Shown here: in pieces, positions 34,110 to 43,406 of the stretch
How the letters are laid out: each line of letters begins with the position of its first letter
How positions within the stretch are numbered: the first letter of the stretch is position 1
From: Singulisphaera sp. GP187
Lineage (GTDB): Bacteria; Planctomycetota; Phycisphaerae; Phycisphaerales; SM1A02
Reading direction: 5' to 3'
Assembly (NCBI GenBank): GCA_945869475.1
Contig: CAMBOV010000002.1
Coordinates: 124,001 to 188,000, forward strand
Length of the DNA stretch: 64,000 nucleotides
Notes under the pieces: generated by a model
Database searches by the model: none
What the model was told of the DNA's origin: nothing
The model's input: only the letters and a program-made list of their open reading frames with translations
Translations under genes and position numbers: made by a program

Positions 34110-36398
34110 CTACGCAAGACGCAGCCACCTTCTACCAATCCATTCAACAAAGAGAAATGAAAGCACCAGCAGTAAGGCGGCTGGACTGTTCCAGAGTGGA
34201 TCGACAATCGACTGCTCGCGGCTGAGCGAGCGCTTGGGAAGAATCTCTGCGAGCCGACTGATTTCGTTGGGGCGAAGGACTGCTCCACCCGTGCGTGTGG
34301 CGAGGTCGGTCAGCTGTGGATGGTCACTCTCTGGATGGGCGAGTTCTGAATCTGTGCGCACAACCTCAACAAGTCGCTCAAGTGGACCTGTTCGCGATGA
34401 GTCGATTCGTACACGCCAGGTGCCGGGTGTCTCGGGTGACCAGAGACCAACCCACGCATCCGCTTCGCGCGAAAGTTGTGTCGTCTGACTTCCAGTTGTT
34501 GTTGTGACGTCGGTCAACTCGAGTTCTGCATCCAGGGTCTCATCTCCAGCAATGTCGCCGGCCTTCGAATCTTGAATCTCAACGCGAATCATCGCGGGCA
34601 TCCCAACCTCTGGTCGCTTTGGTTCGATAACCAATCTGAAGGCGTTGCCATCGGATTGCACAGCGCCACGTGAGAGGTAGCGAATGAACTGAATCCAGAA
34701 CCGCTCCTGATAGGTCTCACCGATACCGTGGCGCCACCGCCACGTTTCGTCGGTGGCGACATAGAGCACGAGCCCCGCGCCGTATCGCATCGAAATCGCG
34801 ACTGGAAAAGCTTCGCCACCAGAGAGTGGACGCCCACGCGCGAGCACCTCAGCCGCTGGCTTCAACGAACGAGGATCGACCCGTTGCGCCCACTCGAGTC
34901 GCCCGCGCTCACCCGCTGCTGAGAGTGCGATCGGCCACCGCTCTTTCGCGGTCGCGCCGAGTCGCATCACTCCTGCACGAAGCGCGCCATCGGTGGGCTC
35001 GAGCACAATTGGTTCATCGAAACGTTCGGGAACGCCTCGCATCGGAAGGAGATCTTCGAGTTGTGTTGCCCGCCACGAATTCGGTGTTGATCGTTCGCCT
35101 CCGATCCACATGAGACCCGCTCCGCGCTCGCTCACCGCGCGGCGAATCTGTTCGATCTGTGTCTCAGAGAGACTTCCAGCTGGAACATCACCCAACATGA
35201 AGAGGTCGTACGCCGCGAATTCGTCGTCACTTTGTGGGAGTCGCTCGAGTGGGGCGTTTCCCTCCTGCGCGAAGTCTCGGTCTGCTGAGAGCAACATCAC
35301 CGAACTTTCAAACGAGCTCTCGCGCACCAAGAGATTCTTGAGATAGCGATACTCCCACCTGGGGTATCCCTCGATGTAGAGAATTCGTAGTGGTCGATCA
35401 ATGAATTCGACATCGACCGCCTGTTGATCGTTTGTACGAACGAGGTCGTTGGCGCCAGCGCGAACTCGGATGAGCCAATGAGCAAAGCCCGCTTCGGAGC
35501 GCACTCCGGTCAAGATCGCCTCACATCGCTGATCGACAAATTCTTCTGGCGCGACTTCGATCGTGTTTAAGACTTCGCCACTCTGCGCATCAATGAGTTC
35601 GACCTGAACAGCTTCGCGAGGTGGACCTCCCGCACATTGAAGCGTCGCAACAATTGGAACCTGATCTCGAATGAATGCGCGCGCAGGTGCGTCTGCTTGT
35701 GCGATCCCAAGGTCGGTCATCGCTTCAGAAGAACCAAGCGGCACGACGAAGATTGGGACGGCGCGTGATTGAAGTGTGCGCAGGACAACCTGGTCGATCG
35801 GCCGGTTTGTTCGACCGTCCGAGAGAATGATGATTCCACTCGCTGGTCGACCGGCCAGGCGACGAAGCGCGCTTTCAATCGGTACGGTGAGATCTGTTGA
35901 CCACCCATCTGCTGCTGGCGGTTGTTGTGGATTCAGTTCGAATGCTGAAGTGTGAAAGCCAAGCCAGACGATTTCTTTCTCTGTGGCGATCTCACTCCAC
36001 ACAGTGTCCGTGAGAAGTGCCCGTGCGACTGAGTCGCGCGAGACAAAGGTGCCGTTGCTGTTGGTGGTGTCTTCAACCGACATGCTGCGACTTCGATCGA
36101 TGAGAACGGCGATCCAATCGGACTGCGTCTCGATGATTGGAAGTCTCAACAACGGACCACTCGCGAGTGCGACAAGCAGGATGAGCACGAGGGCGCGCGT
36201 GACGGCGAGTGAGATGCGCATCGAGCGAGAACCAATCAGCCATCGATAGCTCCAGAGTGCGACCGCGCAGGCACCGATCACGACGAGAAGCCATCCCCAC
36301 ATCGCAAGTGGATGCTGCCACGACAACTCCAGACCATCGGCTCCAACTGGAATTGCGTCGAGTCCAAAGAGCCAGCGGATGGTTGTTGATGTCGTCAT
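34110..36398 (-). CDS. VWA-domain membrane protein with glutamine-amidotransferase-like region
   Basis: This is 762 residues from the ATG at 36398, overlapping the upstream stop (ATGA). The frame goes back to 36458, but that would run into the preceding gene. Two membrane helices come first (PLAMWGWLLVVIGACAVALW and RALVLILLVALASG). A VWA domain follows, with an intact MIDAS (VLIDRSRSMS) that should bind a divalent metal and a partner protein. Residues about 370-600 resemble a class-I amidotransferase fold (YDLFMLGDVPAGSLSETQ, GAGLMWIGGERS) without clear catalytic residues. A last helix (ALLLVLSFLFVEWIG) places the C-terminus at the membrane. It belongs to the MoxR operon. Confidence 0.87.
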   Translation of the reverse strand: MTTSTTIRWLFGLDAIPVGADGLELSWQHPLAMWGWLLVVIGACAVALWSYRWLIGSRSMRISLAVTRALVLILLVALASGPLLRLPIIETQSDWIAVLIDRSRSMSVEDTTNSNGTFVSRDSVARALLTDTVWSEIATEKEIVWLGFHTSAFELNPQQPPAADGWSTDLTVPIESALRRLAGRPASGIIILSDGRTNRPIDQVVLRTLQSRAVPIFVVPLGSSEAMTDLGIAQADAPARAFIRDQVPIVATLQCAGGPPREAVQVELIDAQSGEVLNTIEVAPEEFVDQRCEAILTGVRSEAGFAHWLIRVRAGANDLVRTNDQQAVDVEFIDRPLRILYIEGYPRWEYRYLKNLLVRESSFESSVMLLSADRDFAQEGNAPLERLPQSDDEFAAYDLFMLGDVPAGSLSETQIEQIRRAVSERGAGLMWIGGERSTPNSWRATQLEDLLPMRGVPERFDEPIVLEPTDGALRAGVMRLGATAKERWPIALSAAGERGRLEWAQRVDPRSLKPAAEVLARGRPLSGGEAFPVAISMRYGAGLVLYVATDETWRWRHGIGETYQERFWIQFIRYLSRGAVQSDGNAFRLVIEPKRPEVGMPAMIRVEIQDSKAGDIAGDETLDAELELTDVTTTTGSQTTQLSREADAWVGLWSPETPGTWRVRIDSSRTGPLERLVEVVRTDSELAHPESDHPQLTDLATRTGGAVLRPNEISRLAEILPKRSLSREQSIVDPLWNSPAALLLVLSFLFVEWIGRRWLRLA

Positions 36399-38569
36399 CG
36401 CACCGCGTTCGTTGATTGTGTCGCCGTCGCACCAACAGATGAGCGCCTGGCCATCCACGTTTCAAGAAGTAGAAAGAGAATGACCGCGCAGAAGAACCAG
36501 ATGGCGAGCGAGTGACCATCGAGTGCCTTCGCTTGTGGTTGTTGAATCGTGTTGTTCGCGGTGCGGACATCATTGCGACCAAAGTCGGATGTGCTCACGC
36601 TGATGGCTGCTTCTTTGAACTCTGCGGTCAACTCTTCAATCGTTGTGCGTTTGGTTGATGCGGCCGCGACGTCGATGTTGGCGACGATGAGTCCAAGTGG
36701 ATGTTTCGCTGTGTCCATGCTTGAGTAGACGCCTGCGATGGTGATGGGTTCTGAGAGTGATCCACCCACGCTCACGTTGAGTGCTCGTGATTCTTCTGGC
36801 GCACTTCCCGCATCACCCATCACGAGTTGAAGTGTTGCGGATGCTGGCGAGAGGGTTGTGACACGATCGTCTCCCACCCCGACCCCTCGGTGATGATCGA
36901 CTTGTGCGATCGCTTGTCGCACACACTCTTGGATGAGCGGAACCATCAGTGGTTTCGCGGGAAGGTTGGTCCACTCGAGATCTGGTGGTGCGCAGAAGAG
37001 AATCACCGATCCACGTGCACTTTGGGGTGTGCCATGCGCTATGAGGGGTGATCCATTACTGAGTGCGAGCACCCTCTCGCCTCGACTCGCTGGAATAGTG
37101 ACCACAAACCACCGATTGACTGTGACTGGTTGTGTGAGATCTTGCAACTCTGGCGCGAGTTGACGCAGAAGCGTTGCGACACTCTCACCAGATTGGTTGA
37201 TGATTGTGAGTGGCGGATCGCTCGTCGTTGGTTCGCGTGAGATCGTCCATCCGAGGTCGAGCGCGTGAAGAAGTCCATCACTCCACGCTCCACTGGTCGA
37301 GTGGGCTGGAGGGATGACTACGAGCACCTTGCCTCGCACGACACACTGTGAAAGCACACTCCATCCTGTTGCATCGATGATGTCTGGACGCACGAGAATG
37401 ATTGCGTCGAGTGTTTGGCAGCGCTTGAGGTCGATTGATGTTGGATCGATCGTCTCGGTTTCGATATCGCCGTCGCTCGTCGGAGCGAGTGCGCGCTCAA
37501 CCCACGCTCCAACGCTATGACCACCATGCTCTGTCTGGTCTGCGTTGGTTCGATCGATGACTCCAACGCGAATTGTGTTTGATGTTGCCACGACTGCGAA
37601 GCGGGTGTTGTCCGCCATCTGTGCGTCCTGATCCGTGATCGACGCGCGAAGGGGCACCTCGGTGCGTCTGGTTGTGCCAACGACGATCGCGCTCTCGACC
37701 ACAGCCTCGATCTGCCCCTCCTCCCATTCAACGCGCAGTGATGTGTGGGTTCCATCATCGAGCGCGATGTCGATGTTCGTCCGAGTCTCATACAAACTCT
37801 CGCCTTCGCGCGCGAGTCGAAGGCGCAGTGGGATGCCACCCCGTGATGACGAGGGGCCTCGCGCTTGTGGTTCGCACGTGACCAACTGCACGTTGATCAC
37901 ATCCACTTGGCTCGGAGGTGTCACCACGATTTTCGCTCCTGTGAGCATCGTTGTCGTCTCTCGCGTGCGCGCGAGAGATCCTCTTCGAAACGCGCTGAGC
38001 ACTCCAACGGTTCGTGTCGTGCTCGCCGCGAGTTCGAGTGCGGCTGTTATGTTGGATGGTGTGCTTGAACTCTTCGTTGATTCAAGGGTTGATCTGGCCG
38101 CCGCGAGATCACGTGAAGGTGGCCAGACGAGCGGTTGGGCGCCGGCAGCACAAATGATTCCGACCGCGTCGCCTGGGTTCAGTTGGTCAATGGCGTCAAG
38201 CGCTTGTTGCTTGCTCATGGCGAATGCCTCGCCTGCGCTGTCGGTGATCTGCTGTGAGACCCCGTCATCGACCACCAGCACGAGTTCGCGTGGTGCACCC
38301 TCGACTGTTTGGGTTGAATCGGTTGGCTTCTTGATGAGTGGGCCAGCAACTGCGAGACCTGCCGCCGCGACGATGAGACACCGCACAATGAGCAGAAGGA
38401 GTTTTTCGAGGTGTCGCCGGTTTGTGGTGCGTGTGACTGCAACACGAAGCAGGTCCATCGCAGCCCACTTGATTGGTTGCTGGCGCCGCCGAAAGAAGAA
38501 GTGCATCACGATGGGTATCGCAATCGCCAGAATTCCTGCGACCGCGATGAGTGGACTCGCGATGATCAT
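36395..38569 (-). CDS. BatA-like membrane protein with degenerate VWA-type domain
   Basis: This is a 724-residue protein. The N-terminal 75 residues match the BatA/aerotolerance-regulator membrane domain (ILAIAIPIVMHFFFRRR, WAAMDLLRVAV, LLLLIVRCLIVAAAGLAV). The next domain has the VWA order but no metal site: LVLVVDDGVSQQI stands where DxSxS is expected. A long extracytoplasmic part follows, and a C-terminal helix (LAIWFFCAVILFLLLETW). It overlaps its neighbours by ATGA on both sides, so the four central genes are translationally coupled. The intact MIDAS copies are in the DUF58 protein and the next VWA protein. Confidence 0.86.
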   Translation of the reverse strand: MIIASPLIAVAGILAIAIPIVMHFFFRRRQQPIKWAAMDLLRVAVTRTTNRRHLEKLLLLIVRCLIVAAAGLAVAGPLIKKPTDSTQTVEGAPRELVLVVDDGVSQQITDSAGEAFAMSKQQALDAIDQLNPGDAVGIICAAGAQPLVWPPSRDLAAARSTLESTKSSSTPSNITAALELAASTTRTVGVLSAFRRGSLARTRETTTMLTGAKIVVTPPSQVDVINVQLVTCEPQARGPSSSRGGIPLRLRLAREGESLYETRTNIDIALDDGTHTSLRVEWEEGQIEAVVESAIVVGTTRRTEVPLRASITDQDAQMADNTRFAVVATSNTIRVGVIDRTNADQTEHGGHSVGAWVERALAPTSDGDIETETIDPTSIDLKRCQTLDAIILVRPDIIDATGWSVLSQCVVRGKVLVVIPPAHSTSGAWSDGLLHALDLGWTISREPTTSDPPLTIINQSGESVATLLRQLAPELQDLTQPVTVNRWFVVTIPASRGERVLALSNGSPLIAHGTPQSARGSVILFCAPPDLEWTNLPAKPLMVPLIQECVRQAIAQVDHHRGVGVGDDRVTTLSPASATLQLVMGDAGSAPEESRALNVSVGGSLSEPITIAGVYSSMDTAKHPLGLIVANIDVAAASTKRTTIEELTAEFKEAAISVSTSDFGRNDVRTANNTIQQPQAKALDGHSLAIWFFCAVILFLLLETWMARRSSVGATATQSTNAVR

Positions 38570-39546
38570 CGCGCCGTCCTTTGTCGCGCGAATGCTTGTC
38601 GCTTCGCAAGCAGTGCTGAGAGCACTGGACCCACGGACTCGTGTGTGTTGAAGATCGCGCAGTCGAATCCAAAGTTTCTGCTGAGTCGATTCAGTTCACT
38701 GAGATGACTCTCGAGTGCTGTGAGATAGGCGGTTCGTACAGCTCTCGAGTCAATCTCGATGGTTGGTTCGCCTTCGAGCCCCTCGAATGGTGTGTGCGCG
38801 TCGAGGTCAAATCGAAGTTCCATCTGGTCGAGCGTCACACAGCAGATCACGTCGTTTCCTCGGTGGCGCAGTCGCGCGAGGCAGGTGCGAACTTGGTCAA
38901 GTGGCGCTAAGAAGTCTGAGATGATGATGAAGAGTGTGCGACCTGAATTCTGGCTCAGGGCCTGGTCAGCCACTTTGGACCAGTTCGCGCGGTCGCTCAC
39001 TGGTTCGGTCGCGAGGGATTGCACGACCGACCTCCAGTGGTCGCTACTGCTTGATCGTCGCACGCCGCCGCGAATGCCATCAGCGAAAATGCCGACACTC
39101 ACTCGGTCGCGTTGTGCGAGTGAAAGAAATGAAAGTGCCGCGGCGATCGCTGTTGCATGGTCGTACTTCGTCCACTGGTTCTTGTTGTTTTGGGCTTTGG
39201 TTCCACCCCATCCACTCTTTGTGATGCGTGTTCCAAATCGCATCGACGCAGAGCCATCAACCAAGATCGCGATGTTGAGATTCGTCTCTTGTTGAAACTG
39301 CTTGATGTAGAGCTTGTCGTTTCGCGCAAAGACCTTCCAGTCGAGGTGTCGCACACTGTCGCCGGTGGTGTATTGCCGGTGCGATGCGAACTCGACAGCG
39401 GCACCTTGCCTCGGTGAGATGTGCAATCCATTCATCGCCCCCTCGGCCACCATCTTGGCGCGCAGTTCAAACGATGCCAACTGCGCGAGCGTTTCTGGAG
39501 CCAGATACTGCTCTGCTCGCAAGGGAGTCGGTGATCCCTCGGGCAT
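38566..39546 (-). CDS. DUF58 domain protein (MoxR-associated)
   Basis: This is 326 residues. The DUF58 signature is LDWKVFARNDKLYIKQFQQE, followed by a VWA-like fold with an intact MIDAS (AILVDGSASMRFG) and SDFLAPLDQV further on. DUF58 proteins almost always accompany MoxR ATPases, which probably act on them or load metal and protein partners. Here it is 3 bases downstream of the MoxR gene and overlaps the BatA-like gene (ATGA). No membrane segment is visible, so it is probably cytoplasmic or peripheral. Confidence 0.92.
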   Translation of the reverse strand: MPEGSPTPLRAEQYLAPETLAQLASFELRAKMVAEGAMNGLHISPRQGAAVEFASHRQYTTGDSVRHLDWKVFARNDKLYIKQFQQETNLNIAILVDGSASMRFGTRITKSGWGGTKAQNNKNQWTKYDHATAIAAALSFLSLAQRDRVSVGIFADGIRGGVRRSSSSDHWRSVVQSLATEPVSDRANWSKVADQALSQNSGRTLFIIISDFLAPLDQVRTCLARLRHRGNDVICCVTLDQMELRFDLDAHTPFEGLEGEPTIEIDSRAVRTAYLTALESHLSELNRLSRNFGFDCAIFNTHESVGPVLSALLAKRQAFARQRTAR

Positions 39547-39549
39547 CGA

Positions 39550-40575
39550 TTACGCCGCGCTATCGAGTGGGATGGTCTTCACGAGGTCGCCCACGACCTG
39601 GTCGGTGTTGACCCCGTCGGCCTGCGCGTTGAAATTCAGCATGATTCGGTGGCGCATCACCGGAAGAACCACGGCATGCAGATGGTGGGGCATCACGTGT
39701 CGCTCGCCCGACATCAACGCCTTCGCCTTTGCGGCGAGAATGAGAAACTGACTCGCGCGGGGTCCAGCTCCCCAGGAGACGTAGTCACGAATGAACTTTG
39801 GAGAACGCTCATCAAGGCGTGTCGCACGCACGATGCGAAGCGCATATTGCACGACGTGATCGGCAACCGGCACTTCGCGCACGAGTTGTTGAATGCGAAT
39901 GCACTCTGGTGCTCCGAGCACTGCGGTGGGCTTCTCGTGAGCTGTTCCTGTTGTCCGCTTCACAATCTCCATCTCTTGGCTCTCGCTTGGGTATCCAATG
40001 CGAACAAGAAACATGAATCGGTCGAGTTGCGCTTCAGGCAGTGGATACGTTCCCTCTTGCTCGATTGGATTCTGTGTCGCGAGAACAAAGAAGGGCTTCG
40101 GCAGGGCGTGTGTGTAGCCGCCAACAGTGACCTGTCCCTCTTGCATCGCCTCGAGCAGTGCAGCCTGAGTCTTCGGTGGCGTTCGGTTGATCTCATCTGC
40201 AAGAATCACATTCGCAAAGACCGGACCCTTCACAAAGTGCAGGCTTCGGCTGCCCGTTTGTTTGTCTTCTTGGATGACTTCGCTTCCGGTCACGTCGCTG
40301 GGCATCAAGTCTGGTGTGAATTGAATTCGCGAAAATCCAAGCGAGAGTGTTTGTGCGATCGTTGAAATAATCAGTGTCTTTGCGAGCCCTGGAACACCCT
40401 CCACGAGCGTGTGTCCACCGCAGAACATCGCGAGCAAGATCTGATCAAGGATCGCCTCCTGCCCGACGATCGTCTTTTGGAGCTGGGCCTTGATCTCGGC
40501 CGCGGCGGCTTCGACGGCACTGGCTGCCTCGACCGTGTCTTGGCTTTGAAGACTTTCAATAAAATTCGATGACAT
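39550..40575 (-). CDS. MoxR-family AAA+ ATPase
   Basis: This is 341 residues from the ATG at 40575 (MSSNFIESLQSQ). A GAGG-type ribosome site lies about 8 bases upstream. The Walker A is VEGVPGLAKT, the MoxR-specific FTPDLMPSDVTGSEV follows, and Walker B and sensor regions include ILADEINRTPPKTQ and LATQNPIEQEGTYPL. MoxR proteins are chaperone-like ATPases that mature a partner complex, commonly one with VWA proteins. It heads a seven-gene minus-strand operon with DUF58, two VWA/BatA proteins, the giant coiled-coil protein, the cyclase-fold protein and the NPCBM-like protein. The complex they build is not known. Confidence 0.93.
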   Translation of the reverse strand: MSSNFIESLQSQDTVEAASAVEAAAAEIKAQLQKTIVGQEAILDQILLAMFCGGHTLVEGVPGLAKTLIISTIAQTLSLGFSRIQFTPDLMPSDVTGSEVIQEDKQTGSRSLHFVKGPVFANVILADEINRTPPKTQAALLEAMQEGQVTVGGYTHALPKPFFVLATQNPIEQEGTYPLPEAQLDRFMFLVRIGYPSESQEMEIVKRTTGTAHEKPTAVLGAPECIRIQQLVREVPVADHVVQYALRIVRATRLDERSPKFIRDYVSWGAGPRASQFLILAAKAKALMSGERHVMPHHLHAVVLPVMRHRIMLNFNAQADGVNTDQVVGDLVKTIPLDSAA

Positions 40576-40887
40576 GTGGTGGACCTCACGAAAAGTATAA
40601 GGCTGCTCGTGGTGGATAATGTCTCGGTTCCCTTTAGTAGAAATCACTCCCTCCTCCTAGTATGGGTGTTCACCGATTGTGGACAACGAGACAGCCTGGT
40701 ACATAAACACATCACCAGCAACGGTTTACAACAACAAAAAAACCATCCCAAACTGTCAACTCGCAGTCGCACAAGCCCAACAGGTTTCGACACTCACAAC
40801 AAAGCCACCAGGAAAGCGCCAGCGGCCCTCGCGCAGCACCCTGTTCGTCGACACTTACAAGCAGGTTTTCAACCGAGCGCCAACAGC
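40576..40887. other. Non-coding region between dnaA and the moxR operon
   Basis: No gene is supported in these 312 bases. The middle is AT-rich (for example ACAACAACAAAAAAACC around 40730). Two sites match the DnaA box with one mismatch each. On the minus strand nearer moxR there is a good -10-like TATACT (around 40593-40598). It probably holds the moxR-operon promoter and may be a DnaA-binding region. Confidence 0.6.
40611..40686 (-). promoter_or_regulatory. Two DnaA-box-like sites
   Basis: Read on the minus strand, TTATCCACC (40619-40611) and TTGTCCACA (40686-40678) each differ from the consensus TTATCCACA by one base. Both have the same orientation and lie 67 bases apart. They sit just downstream of dnaA and upstream of the moxR operon. 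They could mark an origin, or DnaA control of the operon. Two boxes alone do not prove either. Confidence 0.4.
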
Positions 40888-42249
40888 TCAACCGACAGGC
40901 GTTTGGCGCTGAAACACGGCCTCAATTCGGTCAATCGCCTGCGAAAGGTCGAGGTCGGTGTTGCGGGTGTTTTCAATTTTCTTTTCGGCATGCAACACCG
41001 TTGTGTGGTCGCGTCCACCGAAGTAACCACCAATTTCTTCAAGGCTGTACCGCGTGTGTTTTCGCGCGAGCCACATGCACACCTGTCGCGGGAGCGCAAC
41101 CGACTTATGGCGGCGCTTCGACATGAGGTCGGAGAGTTTGAGATCGTAATACAACGTCACAGCATCAACGATCATCTGAATGGATGGCTTCGTCGAAACA
41201 CCCGACGACGGACGATCATCAGCGAGCGCACGTTTGGCGGTCTCGAGCGAGAGCGGGAGCGCATTCGCCATCGCAAATCCGCGCACCTTCGTCAGCGATC
41301 CTTCAAGCTCGCGGATGTTCGTGTCGACACGCGAGGCGATGAACGCAGGAATGTCGTCAGGAAGATCGAGTCCAAGCAGCGCAGTTTTCGCCTTCAAGAT
41401 CGCCACGCGGGTTTCGTAGCACGGCTTATCGACACGTGCGACGAGTCCACAATTGAAACGGCTCACGAGTCGCGCCTCAAGATCTGGAATCTCATTTGGT
41501 GATGCGTCGGACGAGAGCACAATCTGCTTTCCAGCCTGATAAAGCGAGTTAAAAGTGTGAAAAAACTCTTCCTGTGTCTGGTCACGCTTCGAGAGAAAGT
41601 GAATGTCATCGATCACCAACATGTCGAGGTTTCGAAATCGGTGGCGAAAGTCTTGCATGCGTCCCGACTTCACACATCCCAAGAACAACTCAGAGAATGT
41701 TTGGCATGAGAGATAGCCAATGCGCGCAGAGGGTCGTTGCCGAAGCACACACTGGCAGATCGCTTGCAAGACATGCGTTTTGCCCAGTCCAACACCGCCA
41801 TGAATAAAGAGTGGGTTGTACGCACCACCGAGATTTGCACTTACCGCGACCGAGGCGGCATGGGCGAGGCGGTTTCCTGGCCCGACCACAAACGTATCAA
41901 AGGTGTAGTCGGGAGAGAGGAGGAGTTGTTCTTCGAGTTCAGCGACAGCGAGTCCACCACTCGTCGCAGCAACCTTTGTGTCACCGCCATCGCCAACCTC
42001 GCCGACAAACCGAACAGCGAGCAACCGTCCAGTAATCGCCTGTGCGGCTTCAGTGAAGGGTCCTGAACAGGTTCGCTGTAAATAGTTGCGCCGAACAGAT
42101 TCGCCAACAACAAGCGTCAAGACGCCGCCATCAATTCCAGTTGGTTCAATCTCATCGAACCAATGGCGACAGATCTCAGGATGGTTCTTGCGTAGAAACG
42201 CAGTGAGCTGAACCTTCAGGTCGTCAGTTGGCGCGGGCATCTTTCTCAT
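40888..42249 (-). CDS. dnaA: Chromosomal replication initiator protein DnaA
   Basis: This is a 453-residue protein. Domain I (residues 1-80) has VQLTAFLRKNHPEICRHWF, followed by a short linker. The AAA+ domain has Walker A (FIHGGVGLGKTHVLQ), Walker B (MLVIDDIHFLSKRDQTQEE), and sensor and arginine regions such as LVSRFNCGLVARV. Domain IV ends with the DnaA signature GGRDHTTVLHAEKKIE, which binds TTATCCACA boxes. ATP-bound DnaA opens the origin. ATG at 42249 or at 42240 (MPAPTDDLK) may be used; GAGAAAG precedes the latter. No dnaN, recF or gyrB lies nearby, so the classic origin gene order is absent. A candidate promoter lies 30 bases upstream. Confidence 0.95.
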   Translation of the reverse strand: MRKMPAPTDDLKVQLTAFLRKNHPEICRHWFDEIEPTGIDGGVLTLVVGESVRRNYLQRTCSGPFTEAAQAITGRLLAVRFVGEVGDGGDTKVAATSGGLAVAELEEQLLLSPDYTFDTFVVGPGNRLAHAASVAVSANLGGAYNPLFIHGGVGLGKTHVLQAICQCVLRQRPSARIGYLSCQTFSELFLGCVKSGRMQDFRHRFRNLDMLVIDDIHFLSKRDQTQEEFFHTFNSLYQAGKQIVLSSDASPNEIPDLEARLVSRFNCGLVARVDKPCYETRVAILKAKTALLGLDLPDDIPAFIASRVDTNIRELEGSLTKVRGFAMANALPLSLETAKRALADDRPSSGVSTKPSIQMIVDAVTLYYDLKLSDLMSKRRHKSVALPRQVCMWLARKHTRYSLEEIGGYFGGRDHTTVLHAEKKIENTRNTDLDLSQAIDRIEAVFQRQTPVG

Positions 42250-42278
42250 AGGGAATCTGACACACGTGCCAGAGGTTC

Positions 42279-42307
42279 CAAGTTAGAACTCCGTACGGGC
42301 GGCGTCA
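42279..42307 (-). promoter_or_regulatory. Candidate sigma-70-type promoter for dnaA
   Basis: On the minus strand TTGACG (42307-42302) and TAACTT (42284-42279) are separated by 17 bases. The -35 matches the consensus at five of six positions, and the -10 is weaker. The start of transcription would fall near 42272, giving a leader of about 25-30 bases before the dnaA start codons. Confidence 0.45.
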
Positions 42308-42313
42308 ACTTCT

Positions 42314-43270
42314 TTATGTGTTTTCACCCGAAGAAACTTCACCCATCGCACCATCAACGACTGGCACCACATCAAACTCAGCGGCCTGCGCCTCGAGGCG
42401 CTTTCGATTCGCGCGAAAGTCCATCAACATATGAACCGAATCGACAGGGCGTCCAGCAGCAACGTCGTTCAGTCGCTCGCGTGCGTGCGAGAGAAGGGCG
42501 CGACGGGAGGCGTGAACAATGACGATATGTTGTGCCTTCCACGCAGCGAGGAGTGGTCGCAGATCTTCAACGTGCAGATGCTTTCCAAACTTCGCCTTGT
42601 CCTGATGATCGCGATCAAAAAAAGTGCACTCAGCGATGACGACGCGCGCATTCACAAAATCGGCGTGGTAGAGAAATGGCGCCGGCTCCGTATCACCGGT
42701 GTAAGCAACAAGCGGCACCTCAACAACCCGTGAAATCTCTTCACCAGAAAGTCGGAGTTGTCGAACACGCTCCTGCGGAAGGTCAACAAACTCATCACGC
42801 AACTTCTTGCGCCTCTCGACGAGCGCATACGCAAGACTTGGTATGGTGTGACTCGAGGCATGCGCTCGCAAATAGGTGTTGGGCTTCACCTCAATCTCAT
42901 CCCCAGGCTCCATCCCAATGATTTCAAACGGCGTCTCTTGGCGCTCGAGAGCGATCCACGAACGCATCATGGCTCGAAGTGGTTCAGCCATCACTGCCGG
43001 GCAGTAACACCGGCCGGTTGGCAATTTTTGAAAAAACCGCTGACTGAAGTAGTAAGGCAACCCAGCCACGTGGTCCATGTGGGTGTGAGAAAGCGCCAAT
43101 ATCTGGGCAGAAAGCACAGGTCGTGGGCAGAGTCCGATATCGAAAACGATGTCATATTCAGGAATTCCTACCGCAGTTTGCTCTCCGGCGACCGAGATGC
43201 CCTGCACCCGGATGGGTGGCAGGTACAGAAACCCAATTTGACCATCACGTGGAGATTGTCTTGGGACCAT
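42314..43270 (-). CDS. MBL-fold hydrolase, ribonuclease Z-like
   Basis: This is a 318-residue protein with a metallo-beta-lactamase fold. The metal motif is SHTHMDHVAGLPYY (H62, H64, D66, H67). Later ligands are in YTGDTEPAP and a final histidine block, VHASRRALLSHARER. The order and spacing resemble tRNase Z-type phosphodiesterases, which trim the 3' end of tRNA precursors. The exosite arm of the enzyme is not obvious, so another nuclease or cyclic-nucleotide phosphodiesterase role remains possible. It lies just upstream of dnaA on the same strand, with 64 bases between. Confidence 0.8.
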   Translation of the reverse strand: MVPRQSPRDGQIGFLYLPPIRVQGISVAGEQTAVGIPEYDIVFDIGLCPRPVLSAQILALSHTHMDHVAGLPYYFSQRFFQKLPTGRCYCPAVMAEPLRAMMRSWIALERQETPFEIIGMEPGDEIEVKPNTYLRAHASSHTIPSLAYALVERRKKLRDEFVDLPQERVRQLRLSGEEISRVVEVPLVAYTGDTEPAPFLYHADFVNARVVIAECTFFDRDHQDKAKFGKHLHVEDLRPLLAAWKAQHIVIVHASRRALLSHARERLNDVAAGRPVDSVHMLMDFRANRKRLEAQAAEFDVVPVVDGAMGEVSSGENT

Positions 43271-43406
43271 GAGAAGAATGCCTGAAAGTTCGATTCGATC
43301 AAAGGTGAGTGTTCGATAGTAGCAAGGCAGTGATTCTCAAAATCTCCAACAGTTCATTTGCACGAAATCGAAACAAATCCGAGGATGTGAAAGGAATGAC
43401 ACACCC

